The notes: generated by a model not told the origin, from the sequence alone. 64,000 bases of DNA from Amycolatopsis nivea (GCF_004522235.1 NZ_SDLT01000016.1:122774-186773), one strand, 5' to 3'; positions 24,988 to 33,546 are shown, counted from the stretch's first letter. Numbers and translations: made by a program.

Positions 24988-25262
24988 GGGATGCGCCCGC
25001 CCGCCTTGCGCTCGACGGAATGCGCCCGCCCGGGCTCGCCCGGGATGCGCTCGCTCTCCCCGCGCTCGCCGGAATGCGCCCGCCCACCCCGTGCTTGCTC
25101 GCCCGCGCAAGTCCGGGATGCGCGCGCTCGCCGGAATGCGCTCGCCCGCCCCGCGCTAGCCCGACCTGAGCTCGCCAGGATGCGCCCCAATGCGGCATTG
25201 GGTGCATCCCACGCACCGAACGCCACATTGGGTGCATCTGACGCACCCAATGCCACATTGGG
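24988..25262. repeat. Degenerate GGRATGCGC tandem array and CCCAATG palindromes
   Basis: GGGATGCGC and GGAATGCGC occur at 24988, 25017, 25042, 25071, 25115 and 25133, with a related copy at 25177. Most are preceded by CTCGCC and followed by CGCCC. The block ends with two 17-bp palindromes, CCCAATG-N3-CATTGGG, at 25186-25202 and 25246-25262, and a half copy between them. Spacing is irregular (18 to 44), so neither coding sequence nor CRISPR is indicated. The gene-free stretch 24838-25458 consists almost wholly of such repeats. Confidence 0.7.
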
Positions 25263-25301
25263 GCGCTAGCCCCGCCCACCCAACCGCAGCCAACACACCC
25301 G

Positions 25302-25440
25302 ACGAGCGAGGCACCCACACCACCCCCGCACCCCGATACGAAGCCAAAACACGGGCGGAGGGTGCTTGTCAAGGCATCTTTCCCGCCTTGACAAGCACCC
25401 TCCGCCCGTAGTCACAATCAAGCTTCGGGGTGCCCCACGC
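25302..25440 (-). repeat. 139-bp structured element, copy A
   Basis: Copy A of a two-copy element; the inverted partner is at 58660-58798. A 43-bp block (25302-25344) and a 28-bp block (25413-25440) are identical to copy B. Between them is a perfect 25-bp hairpin (25351-25375 with 25385-25409) around the 9-base loop ATCTTTCCC. The flanks also pair (GCACCCC-N4-CGAAGC with GCTTCGGGGTGC), enclosing the hairpin in an outer helix. Read on the minus strand it starts 18 bases after the DUF5302 stop codon. It probably works as RNA or cruciform DNA; terminator or REP-like role is inferred. Confidence 0.85.
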
Positions 25441-25458
25441 CACCCTCAGGAACGGCGA

Positions 25459-25644
25459 TCAGCCGCTCTTCCGCCGAAACGTCCGCTTGTTCGCCGCGGG
25501 CCCGTGCGCGTGCTGGCTCTGCTGCCCCGCGTTCTCGTGCGCGGCCCCGTCCCGCGCCTTGGCCTGCTTCCGTTCCAGCGCCTCGCGGAACTTCCGCTTG
25601 ACGTCGCCCTCCCCGTCGCTGGGTGCCGGTTGCGCTTCACTCAT
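25459..25644 (-). CDS. DUF5302 small protein
   Basis: A 61-residue, very hydrophilic protein of the actinobacterial DUF5302 family. After an acidic start (MSEAQPAPSDGEGDVK) comes a helical KRKFREALERKQAK segment, then His/Gln-rich sequence and a basic TFRRKSG end. The family is of unknown function. GGAGGT five bases before the ATG at 25644 supports the start. The 139-bp structured element begins 18 bases after its stop. Confidence 0.85.
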   Translation of the reverse strand: MSEAQPAPSDGEGDVKRKFREALERKQAKARDGAAHENAGQQSQHAHGPAANKRTFRRKSG

Positions 25645-25715
25645 GGCTGACCTCCGAAGGTGACGACGTGATACCCCGTCAGCCTGGCACCCTTCCCGCA
25701 CCTTGGCGAGCCATT

Positions 25716-26132
25716 TCAGAGTGACGCCACCCGGCGGTGGCTCGATTCGACCGCCTTCCGCGGCACCGGCACGACAGCTTCCGCGACCACCGGAGGATCC
25801 CGCCGGACCGCGCGCCATCCAGCACCGGCAGCGAGCCCGAACCCGGCCGCACCAGCCAAGATCACCGCGACCCAGCCGGTCGCCGCGGTGAAAACTAGGG
25901 TCCCGGCTCGGCTGTAGACGAAGCCGGAAAGCACCGCCCAGCCCACTATCGCCGCGCCGCCCGCCGCGAGGGGAGTCGTGATCACTGCCACTGCACCGAC
26001 CGCGAGCGCGACGGCCGCCACGGCATAACCGGGATGCGCGGGCGCGAGCTTCGCCGCGATCGCAGCTGCCACCACCGCCACGCAACCGAGCGGGAAACCG
26101 AATCCGCCAGCCAGCCGTCCGTCAATACGCAT
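25716..26132 (-). CDS. Hypothetical four-helix membrane protein
   Basis: A 138-residue protein with about four hydrophobic helices (around residues 8-27, 36-55, 60-75 and 82-105) and a charged cytoplasmic tail ending RKAVESSHRRVASL. I do not recognise a family. I placed the start at the ATG at 26132 (MRIDGRLAGG); a GTG at 26144 in the same frame is possible, with GAGGTG upstream of both. It lies alone between the DUF5302 gene and a hydrolase gene. Confidence 0.65.
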   Translation of the reverse strand: MRIDGRLAGGFGFPLGCVAVVAAAIAAKLAPAHPGYAVAAVALAVGAVAVITTPLAAGGAAIVGWAVLSGFVYSRAGTLVFTAATGWVAVILAGAAGFGLAAGAGWRAVRRDPPVVAEAVVPVPRKAVESSHRRVASL

Positions 26133-26225
26133 GCCCCATGGCACCTCGCGCGGGCGCGTAAGGGAGGGCGCGCGGACAGGTTCCGTACGCTCCGGAGCGA
26201 GGTATTGACGGCTTCTTGACCCCGG

Positions 26226-27092
26226 TCAGGCGCGGGCGGCCGCGCGGACGATCGCCGCCACGATCTCCGGCCACAGCGGCTCCGGCAGGTCGTGCCCCAT
26301 GCCCGGGACGATGACCAGTTCCGCGTCCGGGATCGCCGCCGCGGTCGCCTTCCCGCCGCTGACGTCGATCATCACGTCGGAGTCGCCGTGCAGCACGACG
26401 GTCGGCACCCGGACGTCGTGCAGTCGTTCAGTGCGATCGCCCGACGCGACCACGGCGGCGGCCTGCCGCTGCATCCCGACCGGATGCCGTCCCCGGTCGT
26501 AGTTCCGGGTTGCCTTGCGCCGCAGGTATTCCTCGGTGGCCGGATAGCCCGGCGACCCGGTCACCCGGTAGTTCGCGACGCTCAGCTCGATCTGCTCCTC
26601 GCGCGTTTCCGGAGCCGGCTTGGTGAGCGTTTCCAGCGCGGCGGGCGAGACCTGGCCGACCGACGGGTCGCCGGTCGTCGACATGATCGAGGTCAGGCTC
26701 AGCAGCCGGTCCGGGTGGTCGATCGCCAGCTGCTGCGCGACCATTCCGCCCATCGAGGCGCCGACGACGTGCGCCTTCGCGAAACCGAGCGCGTCGAACA
26801 GCCCGACGACGTCGTCCGCGAGGTCCGAGAGCAGGTACGGCGCCGGGGCCGTGCCCGCCATGATCCCGGCGAGGTCCGGCGCGCCGAGTTCGTCGAACCA
26901 GGTGGACAGGCCCGCGTCGCGGTTGTCGAAGCGCACCACGTGGAAGCCGCGGCTCGCGAGCAGCTCGCAGAAACCCTCCTCCCAGGTGATCATCTGGGCG
27001 CCGAGTCCCATCACCAGCACGATCGGCGGCGCGGCCGGGTCGCCGAACGTGTCGTACTCGAGTTCGAGGCCGTTGGCCTGTGCGCGTGGCAT
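26226..27092 (-). CDS. Alpha/beta-fold hydrolase (RdmC-like)
   Basis: A 288-residue serine hydrolase. The oxyanion segment is VLVMGLGAQMITWE, the nucleophile elbow GASMGGM, the acid in VLHGDSDVMID and the His in PGMGHDLPEP. The N-terminal FDNRDAGLST is typical of RdmC/aclacinomycin methylesterase-like hydrolases, a group that also includes many general esterases. It is divergent from a TetR regulator 70 bases away, which probably controls it. Substrate is not evident. Confidence 0.87.
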   Translation of the reverse strand: MPRAQANGLELEYDTFGDPAAPPIVLVMGLGAQMITWEEGFCELLASRGFHVVRFDNRDAGLSTWFDELGAPDLAGIMAGTAPAPYLLSDLADDVVGLFDALGFAKAHVVGASMGGMVAQQLAIDHPDRLLSLTSIMSTTGDPSVGQVSPAALETLTKPAPETREEQIELSVANYRVTGSPGYPATEEYLRRKATRNYDRGRHPVGMQRQAAAVVASGDRTERLHDVRVPTVVLHGDSDVMIDVSGGKATAAAIPDAELVIVPGMGHDLPEPLWPEIVAAIVRAAARA

Positions 27093-27161
27093 GCCCCGAT
27101 CATGCCGCAGCGCGGAACCGCGTGTGGCCGAGCCGGGCGGTCGCCGGTTACGGTGCACGCC

Positions 27162-27872
27162 ATGCCGACTTCGCGTGCCGGACAGCGCGCCCGGTCCCGT
27201 TCCGCCGCCGGGCTGCCCGCGGTCACCGCGAAGAAGGTGATCGACGCGGCGGTGAAGCTCACCGTCGAACGCGGCCTGGAGAACTGGACGCTGCGGCAAT
27301 TGGCCGCCGCGATCGGGGCGTACCCGGCGGTCGTCTACCACCACGTCGGGGACCGCGACGCGGTCGTGTGCGCGGTGCTCGACCGGGTGGTCGGCCAGCT
27401 GCGGCTGCCCGACGAGAAGCTGGACTGGCAGGAGTGGTTCGTCGAACTGCTGACCGGTCTGCGCGAGGTGCTGCGCAAGCACCCGGGCACGGCGCGCCGG
27501 ATGGCGTCGTTCGGCCCATCGGTCGCCGCGGCCACGCCCACGGTGGACCGCGGCGTCCGGATGCTGTTGGACGCGGGCTTCGGCGACGAGAGCGCGCTCG
27601 CCTACACGATGCTCACCACCACCGCGTGCCAGTACGTCGCGCTGGAGGACGACCGGGACTGCAGCCTCGGCCTGCGCCTGGACAACACCGAGGAGTACGC
27701 CTCCTACCACGACCGCGAGGACCTGCCCGGGATGGCCGCGCACGGCCGCGCGATGCGGGAGCTGCTCGCCGACCCCGCGGCCGCCGCCGGTTACCATCCG
27801 CAGCTGTTCGACTTCGCGATCCGCAGCTGCCTGGACGGGCTCACGTGCCGATTGGCCCGGTTGCGCGGCTGA
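27162..27872 (+). CDS. TetR-family regulator
   Basis: A 236-residue regulator. The TetR HTH lies at about residues 25-70 (VIDAAVKLTVERGLENW, then LRQLAAAIGAYPAVVYHHVGDRD). The C-terminal part resembles the TetR_C ligand domain of drug-sensing members. The start is the ATG at 27162 in a basic N-terminal leader. It is divergent from the RdmC-like hydrolase and convergent with another TetR gene, the two being separated by a bidirectional terminator. Confidence 0.86.
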   Translation: MPTSRAGQRARSRSAAGLPAVTAKKVIDAAVKLTVERGLENWTLRQLAAAIGAYPAVVYHHVGDRDAVVCAVLDRVVGQLRLPDEKLDWQEWFVELLTGLREVLRKHPGTARRMASFGPSVAAATPTVDRGVRMLLDAGFGDESALAYTMLTTTACQYVALEDDRDCSLGLRLDNTEEYASYHDREDLPGMAAHGRAMRELLADPAAAAGYHPQLFDFAIRSCLDGLTCRLARLRG

Positions 27873-27998
27873 AATTCGCGAAATTGCCCGGCCGGGGCGT
27901 CCGCGCTGGGCCGTCCGCGTGGTCGTGGTGAAAAGTCGGGCTGTCGCCGCGCCGACCGACACCGATTCGACGCCTTCCCGGCGTAGCGTGGACAGCTA

Positions 27999-28060
27999 CC
28001 GGGGGCCTCGCCTCCGGAAGGGGCCCCCGGCACTTTCCTCCCCCCTCGTGGTGCCGGGGG
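27999..28060. terminator. Overlapping hairpins between convergent TetR genes
   Basis: CCGGGGGCC (27999-28007) pairs with GGCCCCCGG (28022-28030). CCCCCGGCAC (28024-28033) pairs instead with GTGCCGGGGG (28051-28060). The two hairpins share the CCCCCGG arm and exclude each other. Each is followed by pyrimidine-rich sequence in one direction, which fits a bidirectional terminator. Confidence 0.7.
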
Positions 28061-28076
28061 TTCTCCTTCCGGTACG

Positions 28077-28706
28077 TCAGTGCTGGGGCGGGTGCTGGAT
28101 CGCGGGGAAGACCTGGCCGACCACGGTCACGAGCGACATGGTCAGCAGCGTGTGCACCTGGCGCCGGTCCAGCGAGCGGTGCACGAGCCATTCGCGGCCC
28201 GCCGCCTTCACCATGCCGGCGAACGCGCGCACCGCCGCGTTCAGTTCCTCGCCGTGCGCGCTGTCGCGGGACAGCCCGACCGCCTCCAGGACGCGGTCGG
28301 CGGACGCGCGGTCGGCCTCGGCGACGATCCGGTCCACCTCCGGGTCGCGGCCGATGCCCTCCGGCGCGATCGCGGCGAGCCACAGCTTCTCCTGCCCGCG
28401 CACCATGTCGAGCAGCCAGTCGATGGCGGCGTCCGCGCGTACTTCCAGCGGGCCGTCCGGCAGAATCTGCACCGCAATCCGTGGCACGGTAAGCGCGCGC
28501 CGAACGATTTCGAGGTACAACTCCCTTTTCGTTCCGAAATAATGATTGATCAGTCCGCGGGCCACGCCTGCCTCGGCCGCGATGTCCGAAGTGGACACTT
28601 CCGAATACGGTCGTTCGCCGAACAGCCGCGCCGCACAGGCGTAGATCTGCTCTTTGCGTTCGTCCGGTTCGAGTCGCCGCCACTTCGGCGCCGGATCGGT
28701 GCTCAT
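28077..28706 (-). CDS. TetR-family regulator near the lysine monooxygenase operon
   Basis: A 209-residue TetR protein with the HTH at about residues 18-63 (QIYACAARLFGERPYSEVSTSDIAAEAGVARGLINHYFGTKRELY, shown here only as landmarks of the fold: DIAAEAGVARG and HYFGTK). The remainder is an all-helical ligand-binding domain. It lies 106 bases downstream of the davB-like gene in the same orientation, so it may be the operon's regulator or simply its neighbour. ATG 28706 is the only sensible start. Confidence 0.85.
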   Translation of the reverse strand: MSTDPAPKWRRLEPDERKEQIYACAARLFGERPYSEVSTSDIAAEAGVARGLINHYFGTKRELYLEIVRRALTVPRIAVQILPDGPLEVRADAAIDWLLDMVRGQEKLWLAAIAPEGIGRDPEVDRIVAEADRASADRVLEAVGLSRDSAHGEELNAAVRAFAGMVKAAGREWLVHRSLDRRQVHTLLTMSLVTVVGQVFPAIQHPPQH

Positions 28707-28812
28707 GGCATCAGTTTGGCATGATCGGTTCAGTAAGGCGGAACAGCCGGGCGGAATGTCGCGGCGGAAACACGTTCGGCTGCTACCGCGCGGTATGGGT
28801 TGACGGCTTTGC

Positions 28813-30507
28813 TCAGTCCGGGAGTTCGATCGGCGCGAGGTCCGCGAAACGGTCGCCGGGGCCGGGATTCGCCGGATCGCTCGTGCCGCCGAAGTGCCGC
28901 TGCACGCCCCATACCGCGTTGAGCGCGGTCTGCACCGCGCCCTCGGCCCAGCCCGCCGTCCACGAGATGTCGTCGCCCGCAAGGAACAAACCGCGATAGC
29001 GCTCGGGCAGTGAATCCTGCACGAAATGCGTGAAAAGCCGGTGCTGGTACCGGTAATGCCCGGGCAGGTTCGCCTTGAACGCGCCCATGAAATGCGGTTC
29101 GGCCTCCCACGACACGGTTACCGGGTCGCCGACGATGTGCCGCCGCACGTCGACGCCGGGGTAGATCTCGCGCAGCGACTGCAGCATCACCTCGACGCGG
29201 TCGGACACGCTGAGCGGCAGCCACTTCAGCGAATCGTCGGCCCACGTGTAGGACAGGCAGATCACCGCGGGCCGGTCCGGGTCGTCGCCGAGAAGATAGG
29301 TGCCGCGCGGCATCCGGTCGGTCAGCGTCATGCTCATCGTGTCGCGGCCGGTGACCGGGTCGCGGTCGAGCCAGAACGGGCGGTCGACCGGCACGAACAC
29401 CTTGGAGGAGGCCATGTAGTGGGTGCGCTCGATGGCCGTCCAGTGGTCGATCGGGAACAGCGCCTCGTCGCATTCGATCTTCGACAGCAGCATCCAGCTC
29501 TGCGCGGTGAACACCGCCGCGCCGAACGTGCGGATGTGGCCGGAGGCGTCGGTGACGGTGATGTTGTTCGGCGCGGTGCGGTGCAGTCGCGTGACCCCCG
29601 GCCGCGGCGCGCCGTTTTCGTGCAGGGAAGCCAGATTCGTCCCGGACGGCCAGTGCGCGAGCTTCTCCGGGACGTGCTCCCACAGCCGTTTCGGGAGCTG
29701 CCCGCTGCCGCCGACGATGCTGCGGTGCTCGTCGTCCGCGCCGGTATAGACGACCCGGAGGATTTCCAGAATCGAGTTCGGGAAGTCGGTGTCCCAGCCG
29801 CCGGTGCCGAATCCGACCTGGCCGAAGATCTCGCGATGTTGGAACGAGGAAAACGCCGGGGAATCGCACAGGAATCCGTAGAAGGTCTGGTTGTCGAGCC
29901 GGGGCACCAGCTCGTTCCAGATCTTTTTCACCGTCGCGACGTCGCGATTGCGGATCGCGGTCTGCATCTCGGCGAACGAGGCGTGTTCATCGAGCGTGCG
30001 TTGCCATGCCCGCGCCACTTCGCCGTACACGTCGGGCAGATCTTCGGGCGTGCGCGCGTAATGGCTGCGGCCCTTGAGATCGACGACGGTGCTCGGCGTG
30101 GCGGGGGAAAGCGGGTTCGGGAACGGCGTGGTTTCCAGCCCGGCCTTGGCGATGTAGTGGAACAGCGACGTCGACGACGGCGGGAACCGCATCGCGCCCA
30201 TCTCGGCGACCACGTCGTCGGGCAGCCCGGGGAAGCGGTGCGTGCGCAGCCGCCCGCCGATGCCGTCGATCTCGTAGACGACCGGCCGCAGCCCGAGCTT
30301 CATCAGCTCGTAGGCGGCCACGATGCCGGAAAGGCCGCCGCCGATCACCGCGACCTCGGTGCCGTGCGCCTGCTCCGGCACGCTGCCGAGCCCGGCCGGA
30401 TGCGCGAGGTAGTCGTCGTAGGCGAACGGGAAATCGGGGCCGAACATGGTGATCGGCCGGCCGGCGGGTTCCTCGGCGTGGATCGCGGCGGGAACTGCGG
30501 AGGTCAT
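28813..30507 (-). CDS. davB: L-lysine 2-monooxygenase-like FAD enzyme
   Basis: A 564-residue flavin amine-oxidase-family enzyme. It strongly resembles Pseudomonas DavB: FGPDFPFAYDDYLAHPAGLG at the N-terminus, then FAD motif VIGGGLSG (54-61), GGRLRTHRF, MGAMRFPPSS, VGFGTGGWDTDFPNS and the end block NPGPGDRFADLAPIEL. DavB turns lysine, O2 and water into 5-aminovaleramide and CO2. Arginine 2-monooxygenases are related, so lysine versus arginine cannot be settled here. Its ATG overlaps the DavA-like stop (ATGA). It is the third gene of the permease-amidase-monooxygenase operon. Confidence 0.85.
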   Translation of the reverse strand: MTSAVPAAIHAEEPAGRPITMFGPDFPFAYDDYLAHPAGLGSVPEQAHGTEVAVIGGGLSGIVAAYELMKLGLRPVVYEIDGIGGRLRTHRFPGLPDDVVAEMGAMRFPPSSTSLFHYIAKAGLETTPFPNPLSPATPSTVVDLKGRSHYARTPEDLPDVYGEVARAWQRTLDEHASFAEMQTAIRNRDVATVKKIWNELVPRLDNQTFYGFLCDSPAFSSFQHREIFGQVGFGTGGWDTDFPNSILEILRVVYTGADDEHRSIVGGSGQLPKRLWEHVPEKLAHWPSGTNLASLHENGAPRPGVTRLHRTAPNNITVTDASGHIRTFGAAVFTAQSWMLLSKIECDEALFPIDHWTAIERTHYMASSKVFVPVDRPFWLDRDPVTGRDTMSMTLTDRMPRGTYLLGDDPDRPAVICLSYTWADDSLKWLPLSVSDRVEVMLQSLREIYPGVDVRRHIVGDPVTVSWEAEPHFMGAFKANLPGHYRYQHRLFTHFVQDSLPERYRGLFLAGDDISWTAGWAEGAVQTALNAVWGVQRHFGGTSDPANPGPGDRFADLAPIELPD

Positions 30508-31280
30508 GCCCGGGGTCCTTCGGTGAGAGAGCGGTACAGCGACGGCCGTCGGTCGGCCAGGTACGGGGTTTCGGCTCGCGCCTGGGCGAGCACAGCGGGG
30601 TCGAGCTCGGCGAACAGAAGCTCTTCGTCCGGCCCAGCCTTCGCGACGACTTCATCCGGCGACGCGACCGTCGAGCGTCCGCAGTAGGTGAGTTCGCCTT
30701 CGGTGTCGCAGCGGTTCGCGTACACGAGGAACAGCTGGCTTTCGTGCGCACGAACCGGAATGAGCAGGTCGGCGATGCGCTCGTACGGCCGCATCAGCGC
30801 GGTGGGCACGAGCAGCAGTTCGGTACCCGCGAGCGCGTGCGCGCGGACCAGCTCGGGGAACTCGACGTCGTAACAGATCAGCAGACCGGCGCGGAGACCG
30901 TTGAAATCGGCCTGCACCACCGGCTCGTCACCGGGCGAGAACTGGTCGCGGTCGAGATCGCCGAACAGATGCGTCTTGCGGTAGTTCGCGAGCCGTTCCC
31001 CTTGCGCGGACAGCAATTGCGCCGAGTTGTACACCGCGTCGCCGGCGCGCTCGGGATAGCCGTAGACCACCGCGATCTGGTGCTTGGCGGCCAACGCGCC
31101 CAACTCGGCGGCTCGCGGTCCATCCGCTGGTTCGGCCAGCTCCCCGACGGCTTTCGCGCCGATGTTGTAACCGGTCGTGCCCATCTCGGCAGTCACGATC
31201 AACTCGGCACCGCGCTCCGCCGCGGCCGCCATCGCCTCGGGCAGCTGGTCGAACGGTCCCTGGTGGACAGCGATGATCAT
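30504..31280 (-). CDS. davA: Nitrilase-superfamily amidase, 5-aminovaleramidase-like
   Basis: A 258-residue carbon-nitrogen hydrolase. The Glu-Lys-Cys triad is E32 (TAEMGTTGYNIG), K102 (NYRKTHLFG) and C136 (LLICYDVEFPE). TGYNIG, VVYGYPER and YANRCDTEGELTYCG closely follow Pseudomonas DavA, which hydrolyses 5-aminovaleramide to 5-aminovalerate. Alternatively it is a 4-guanidinobutyramide hydrolase, matching an arginine monooxygenase. Both ends overlap neighbours by 4 bp (ATGA), so the three genes are translationally coupled. Confidence 0.85.
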   Translation of the reverse strand: MIIAVHQGPFDQLPEAMAAAAERGAELIVTAEMGTTGYNIGAKAVGELAEPADGPRAAELGALAAKHQIAVVYGYPERAGDAVYNSAQLLSAQGERLANYRKTHLFGDLDRDQFSPGDEPVVQADFNGLRAGLLICYDVEFPELVRAHALAGTELLLVPTALMRPYERIADLLIPVRAHESQLFLVYANRCDTEGELTYCGRSTVASPDEVVAKAGPDEELLFAELDPAVLAQARAETPYLADRRPSLYRSLTEGPRA

Positions 31281-32707
31281 CGGACGCCTTCCGCGAGCCG
31301 CGAGCGACGGATGCTGTAGCCGAAGTAGATGACGAGCCCGACCAGCATCCACGCGCCGAACACGACCCAGGTCGCCCCGTCGAGGCTGAACATCATGTAC
31401 GCGCAGCAGGCCATCCCGATGATCGGCGTGACCGGCGAGAACGGCACCCGGAACGTGCGCTGCGCCTCGGGACGGCGTTTGCGCAGGATCAGCACGGCGA
31501 CGTTGACCAGCCCGAACGCGAACAGCGTCCCGATGCTGGTGGCGTCGGCGAGCTTGCCGAGCGGGATGAACGCGGCGAGCAGCGCGACGAACCCGGACAC
31601 CACGAAGGTGTTGGTGCGCGGCACGCCGGTTTTCTCGTGCACGGTGGACAGCGACTTCGGTACGAGCCCGTCGCGCGACATGGCGAAGAGGATCCGCGTC
31701 TGTCCGTACAGGACGGTCAGCACGACGCTGGAGGTCGCCACGATCGCACCGATCGCGAGCAGGATCGCCCAGAGCGGGTTCCCCGAGATCGTGGCGAGCA
31801 CGTGCGACAGCGCGGCCTGCTTGTCGCCGAACTGCTGCCAGGGCATCGCACCGATCGCCGCGACCGCGACGAGGCAGTAGAGAACGGTCACGATGCCGAG
31901 CGACAAGAGAATTGCGCGCGGCAGGTCGCGCTGCGGGTTGCGCGCCTCCTCGCCGGCCGTGGAAGCGGCGTCGAACCCGATGTAGGAGAAGAACAACTTC
32001 GCTCCGCCCGCGCTCACCCCGGCCATCCCGAGCGGCACGAACGGCGTGAAGTTCTGAGCCCGGATCGCGGTGAACGCGATGGCGCAGAACAGGATCAGCG
32101 TGCCGATCTTCACCACGACCATGATCGCGTTGGCCCGCGCGCTTTCCTTCGCGCCGGCCAGCAGCAGCACCATCGCCAGCAGCACCACGACGATCGCCGG
32201 GATGTTGACCAGCCCGCCGTCGCCCGGAGGCCCGCTGAGCGCTTCCGGCAACGTGACGCCGAAGGCCAGGTGCAGCAGTTCGTTGACGTACTGCCCCCAC
32301 CCGACCGCGACTGACGCGACGGAGACGCCGTACTCCAGCACCAAACACCAGCCGCACACCCAGGCGACCAGCTCGCCGAGCGTCGCGTACGCGTAGGAGT
32401 ACGAGGAGCCGGAGAGCGGGATCATGCCCGCCAGCTCGGCGTAGGAAAGCGCGGAGAACAACGCGGTGATCCCGGCCAGCACGAACGAAACCACGACCGC
32501 GGGCCCGGCCACCGGAACGGCCTCGCCGAGCACGACGAAGATCCCGCTGCCCAGGGTGGCCCCGATGCTGAGCATGGTGAGCTGACTGAGCCCGAGCGTC
32601 CGCTTGAGCGGCCCGTGATCAGCCTCGGCCACCAAATCGGTGACCGGCTTGCGGCGCAGCATGGCCGTGCCGAGCCTCCCGCGCGCAGAAGTGGGACTGG
32701 TGCTCAC
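31277..32707 (-). CDS. APC-superfamily amino-acid permease (cationic amino-acid type)
   Basis: A 476-residue transporter with 12 or more membrane helices. APC signatures are visible: LTMLSIGATLGSGIFVVLGE in helix 1, SYAELAGMIPLSGSSYSYAY in helix 3 and FFSYIGFDAASTAGEEARNP in helix 6, the last typical of CAT-type cationic amino-acid permeases. It probably brings lysine or arginine to the two enzymes encoded behind it. The start is GTG 32707, with TAGGAG eight bases upstream. The stop overlaps the davA-like ATG. Confidence 0.87.
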   Translation of the reverse strand: MSTSPTSARGRLGTAMLRRKPVTDLVAEADHGPLKRTLGLSQLTMLSIGATLGSGIFVVLGEAVPVAGPAVVVSFVLAGITALFSALSYAELAGMIPLSGSSYSYAYATLGELVAWVCGWCLVLEYGVSVASVAVGWGQYVNELLHLAFGVTLPEALSGPPGDGGLVNIPAIVVVLLAMVLLLAGAKESARANAIMVVVKIGTLILFCAIAFTAIRAQNFTPFVPLGMAGVSAGGAKLFFSYIGFDAASTAGEEARNPQRDLPRAILLSLGIVTVLYCLVAVAAIGAMPWQQFGDKQAALSHVLATISGNPLWAILLAIGAIVATSSVVLTVLYGQTRILFAMSRDGLVPKSLSTVHEKTGVPRTNTFVVSGFVALLAAFIPLGKLADATSIGTLFAFGLVNVAVLILRKRRPEAQRTFRVPFSPVTPIIGMACCAYMMFSLDGATWVVFGAWMLVGLVIYFGYSIRRSRLAEGVR

Positions 32708-33020
32708 CGGGCGGCTCCTAGCGATTGATTGTGACGCCACTGTCGACTTCGAGCCACGGTATCGATCGAAAATTGCCCCGAGAACCGAGATGTGTTGTGG
32801 ATTGCTGGCGGTGACAGGTGATTCATTGCGCTCTCGGGGTCGGTTTCTGCGGGGTTGCTGCTGGGGGTGGGCGGGGTTGCGGGCCGCCGATGACTGTAAG
32901 TGATCGGGGTGCGGGGTCTGGGGTGGCGGGTTTGTTTGCGCAGTTCAGGGCTGGGTTAGCGGGAGTTGCTCGGGATGAGGCTGAGGAGGATGCAGGGCCG
33001 GGCGGTTGCTCGAGGCCCCT

Positions 33021-33173
33021 GCTGGGCGGCCGTGGGCGGCGGGCCGGGGGTGGGCATCGCTGGGGCGGCCGTGGGTGGTGGGCCGGGGTGGGCATGGCTG
33101 GGGCGGCTGTGGGCGGCGGGCCGGGGTGGGCATCGCTGGGGCGGCCGTGGGCGGCGGGCCGGGGGTCGGCATC
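33021..33173. repeat. Minisatellite of four 38-39 bp units in a gene-free spacer
   Basis: Four units (33021-33058, 33059-33096, 33097-33134, 33135-33173) share GCTGGGGCGGCCGTGGGCGG followed by a CGGGCCGGGGTGGGCATC-like half. Units of 38 or 39 bases would shift frame each time, which argues against coding. The surrounding spacer 32708-33546 is G-rich on the plus strand; I see no gene in it. Open frames through it are proline- or glycine-rich artefacts of composition. Confidence 0.8.
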
Positions 33174-33546
33174 GCTGGGATGCGGGCGGGGCCGTCGTCG
33201 TGGCTGCGGCCCCTCGCACGGGGCCGGGGAAGTGAATGAAGCTGGGCCGCGGGTGCCGTGGCGCGTGCCCGCGTGCTGCTTGGCGGAGGTGTCCGGAGTG
33301 ATGGGCGGGGCTGGGTTGCGGTTCCGGCGGATCGGGGCCAGTTCCGTGATCGGGGCTGGTCGCGGGGGCGGGCGAGGAATTCTGCGGTCAGTGGCGGCGG
33401 GTGAGGCGCGCGGTGTTGCCTGGCGGTGAGCGGGGAGAGCGGCACCCAGTCGTCTGCCGGCGTGCGGATCTTGGCGAGGAGGGCTACTGCTCCGGCCGCA
33501 TGCCGCGGACGCTGCGAGAGAGCAAGCACCGCCCGGCACGGGCTGG

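Noticed and set aside
24988..25262. CRISPR-like array
   Set aside because: Units are short, degenerate and irregularly spaced, with no constant 28-37 bp repeat and no cas genes.
33021..33173. CRISPR array
   Set aside because: Units adjoin directly without unique spacers; it is a minisatellite.
32945..33540. Proline-rich or glycine-rich frames across the minisatellite
   Set aside because: Repeat units of 38-39 bases break the frame and the composition follows the DNA repeat, not a protein family.
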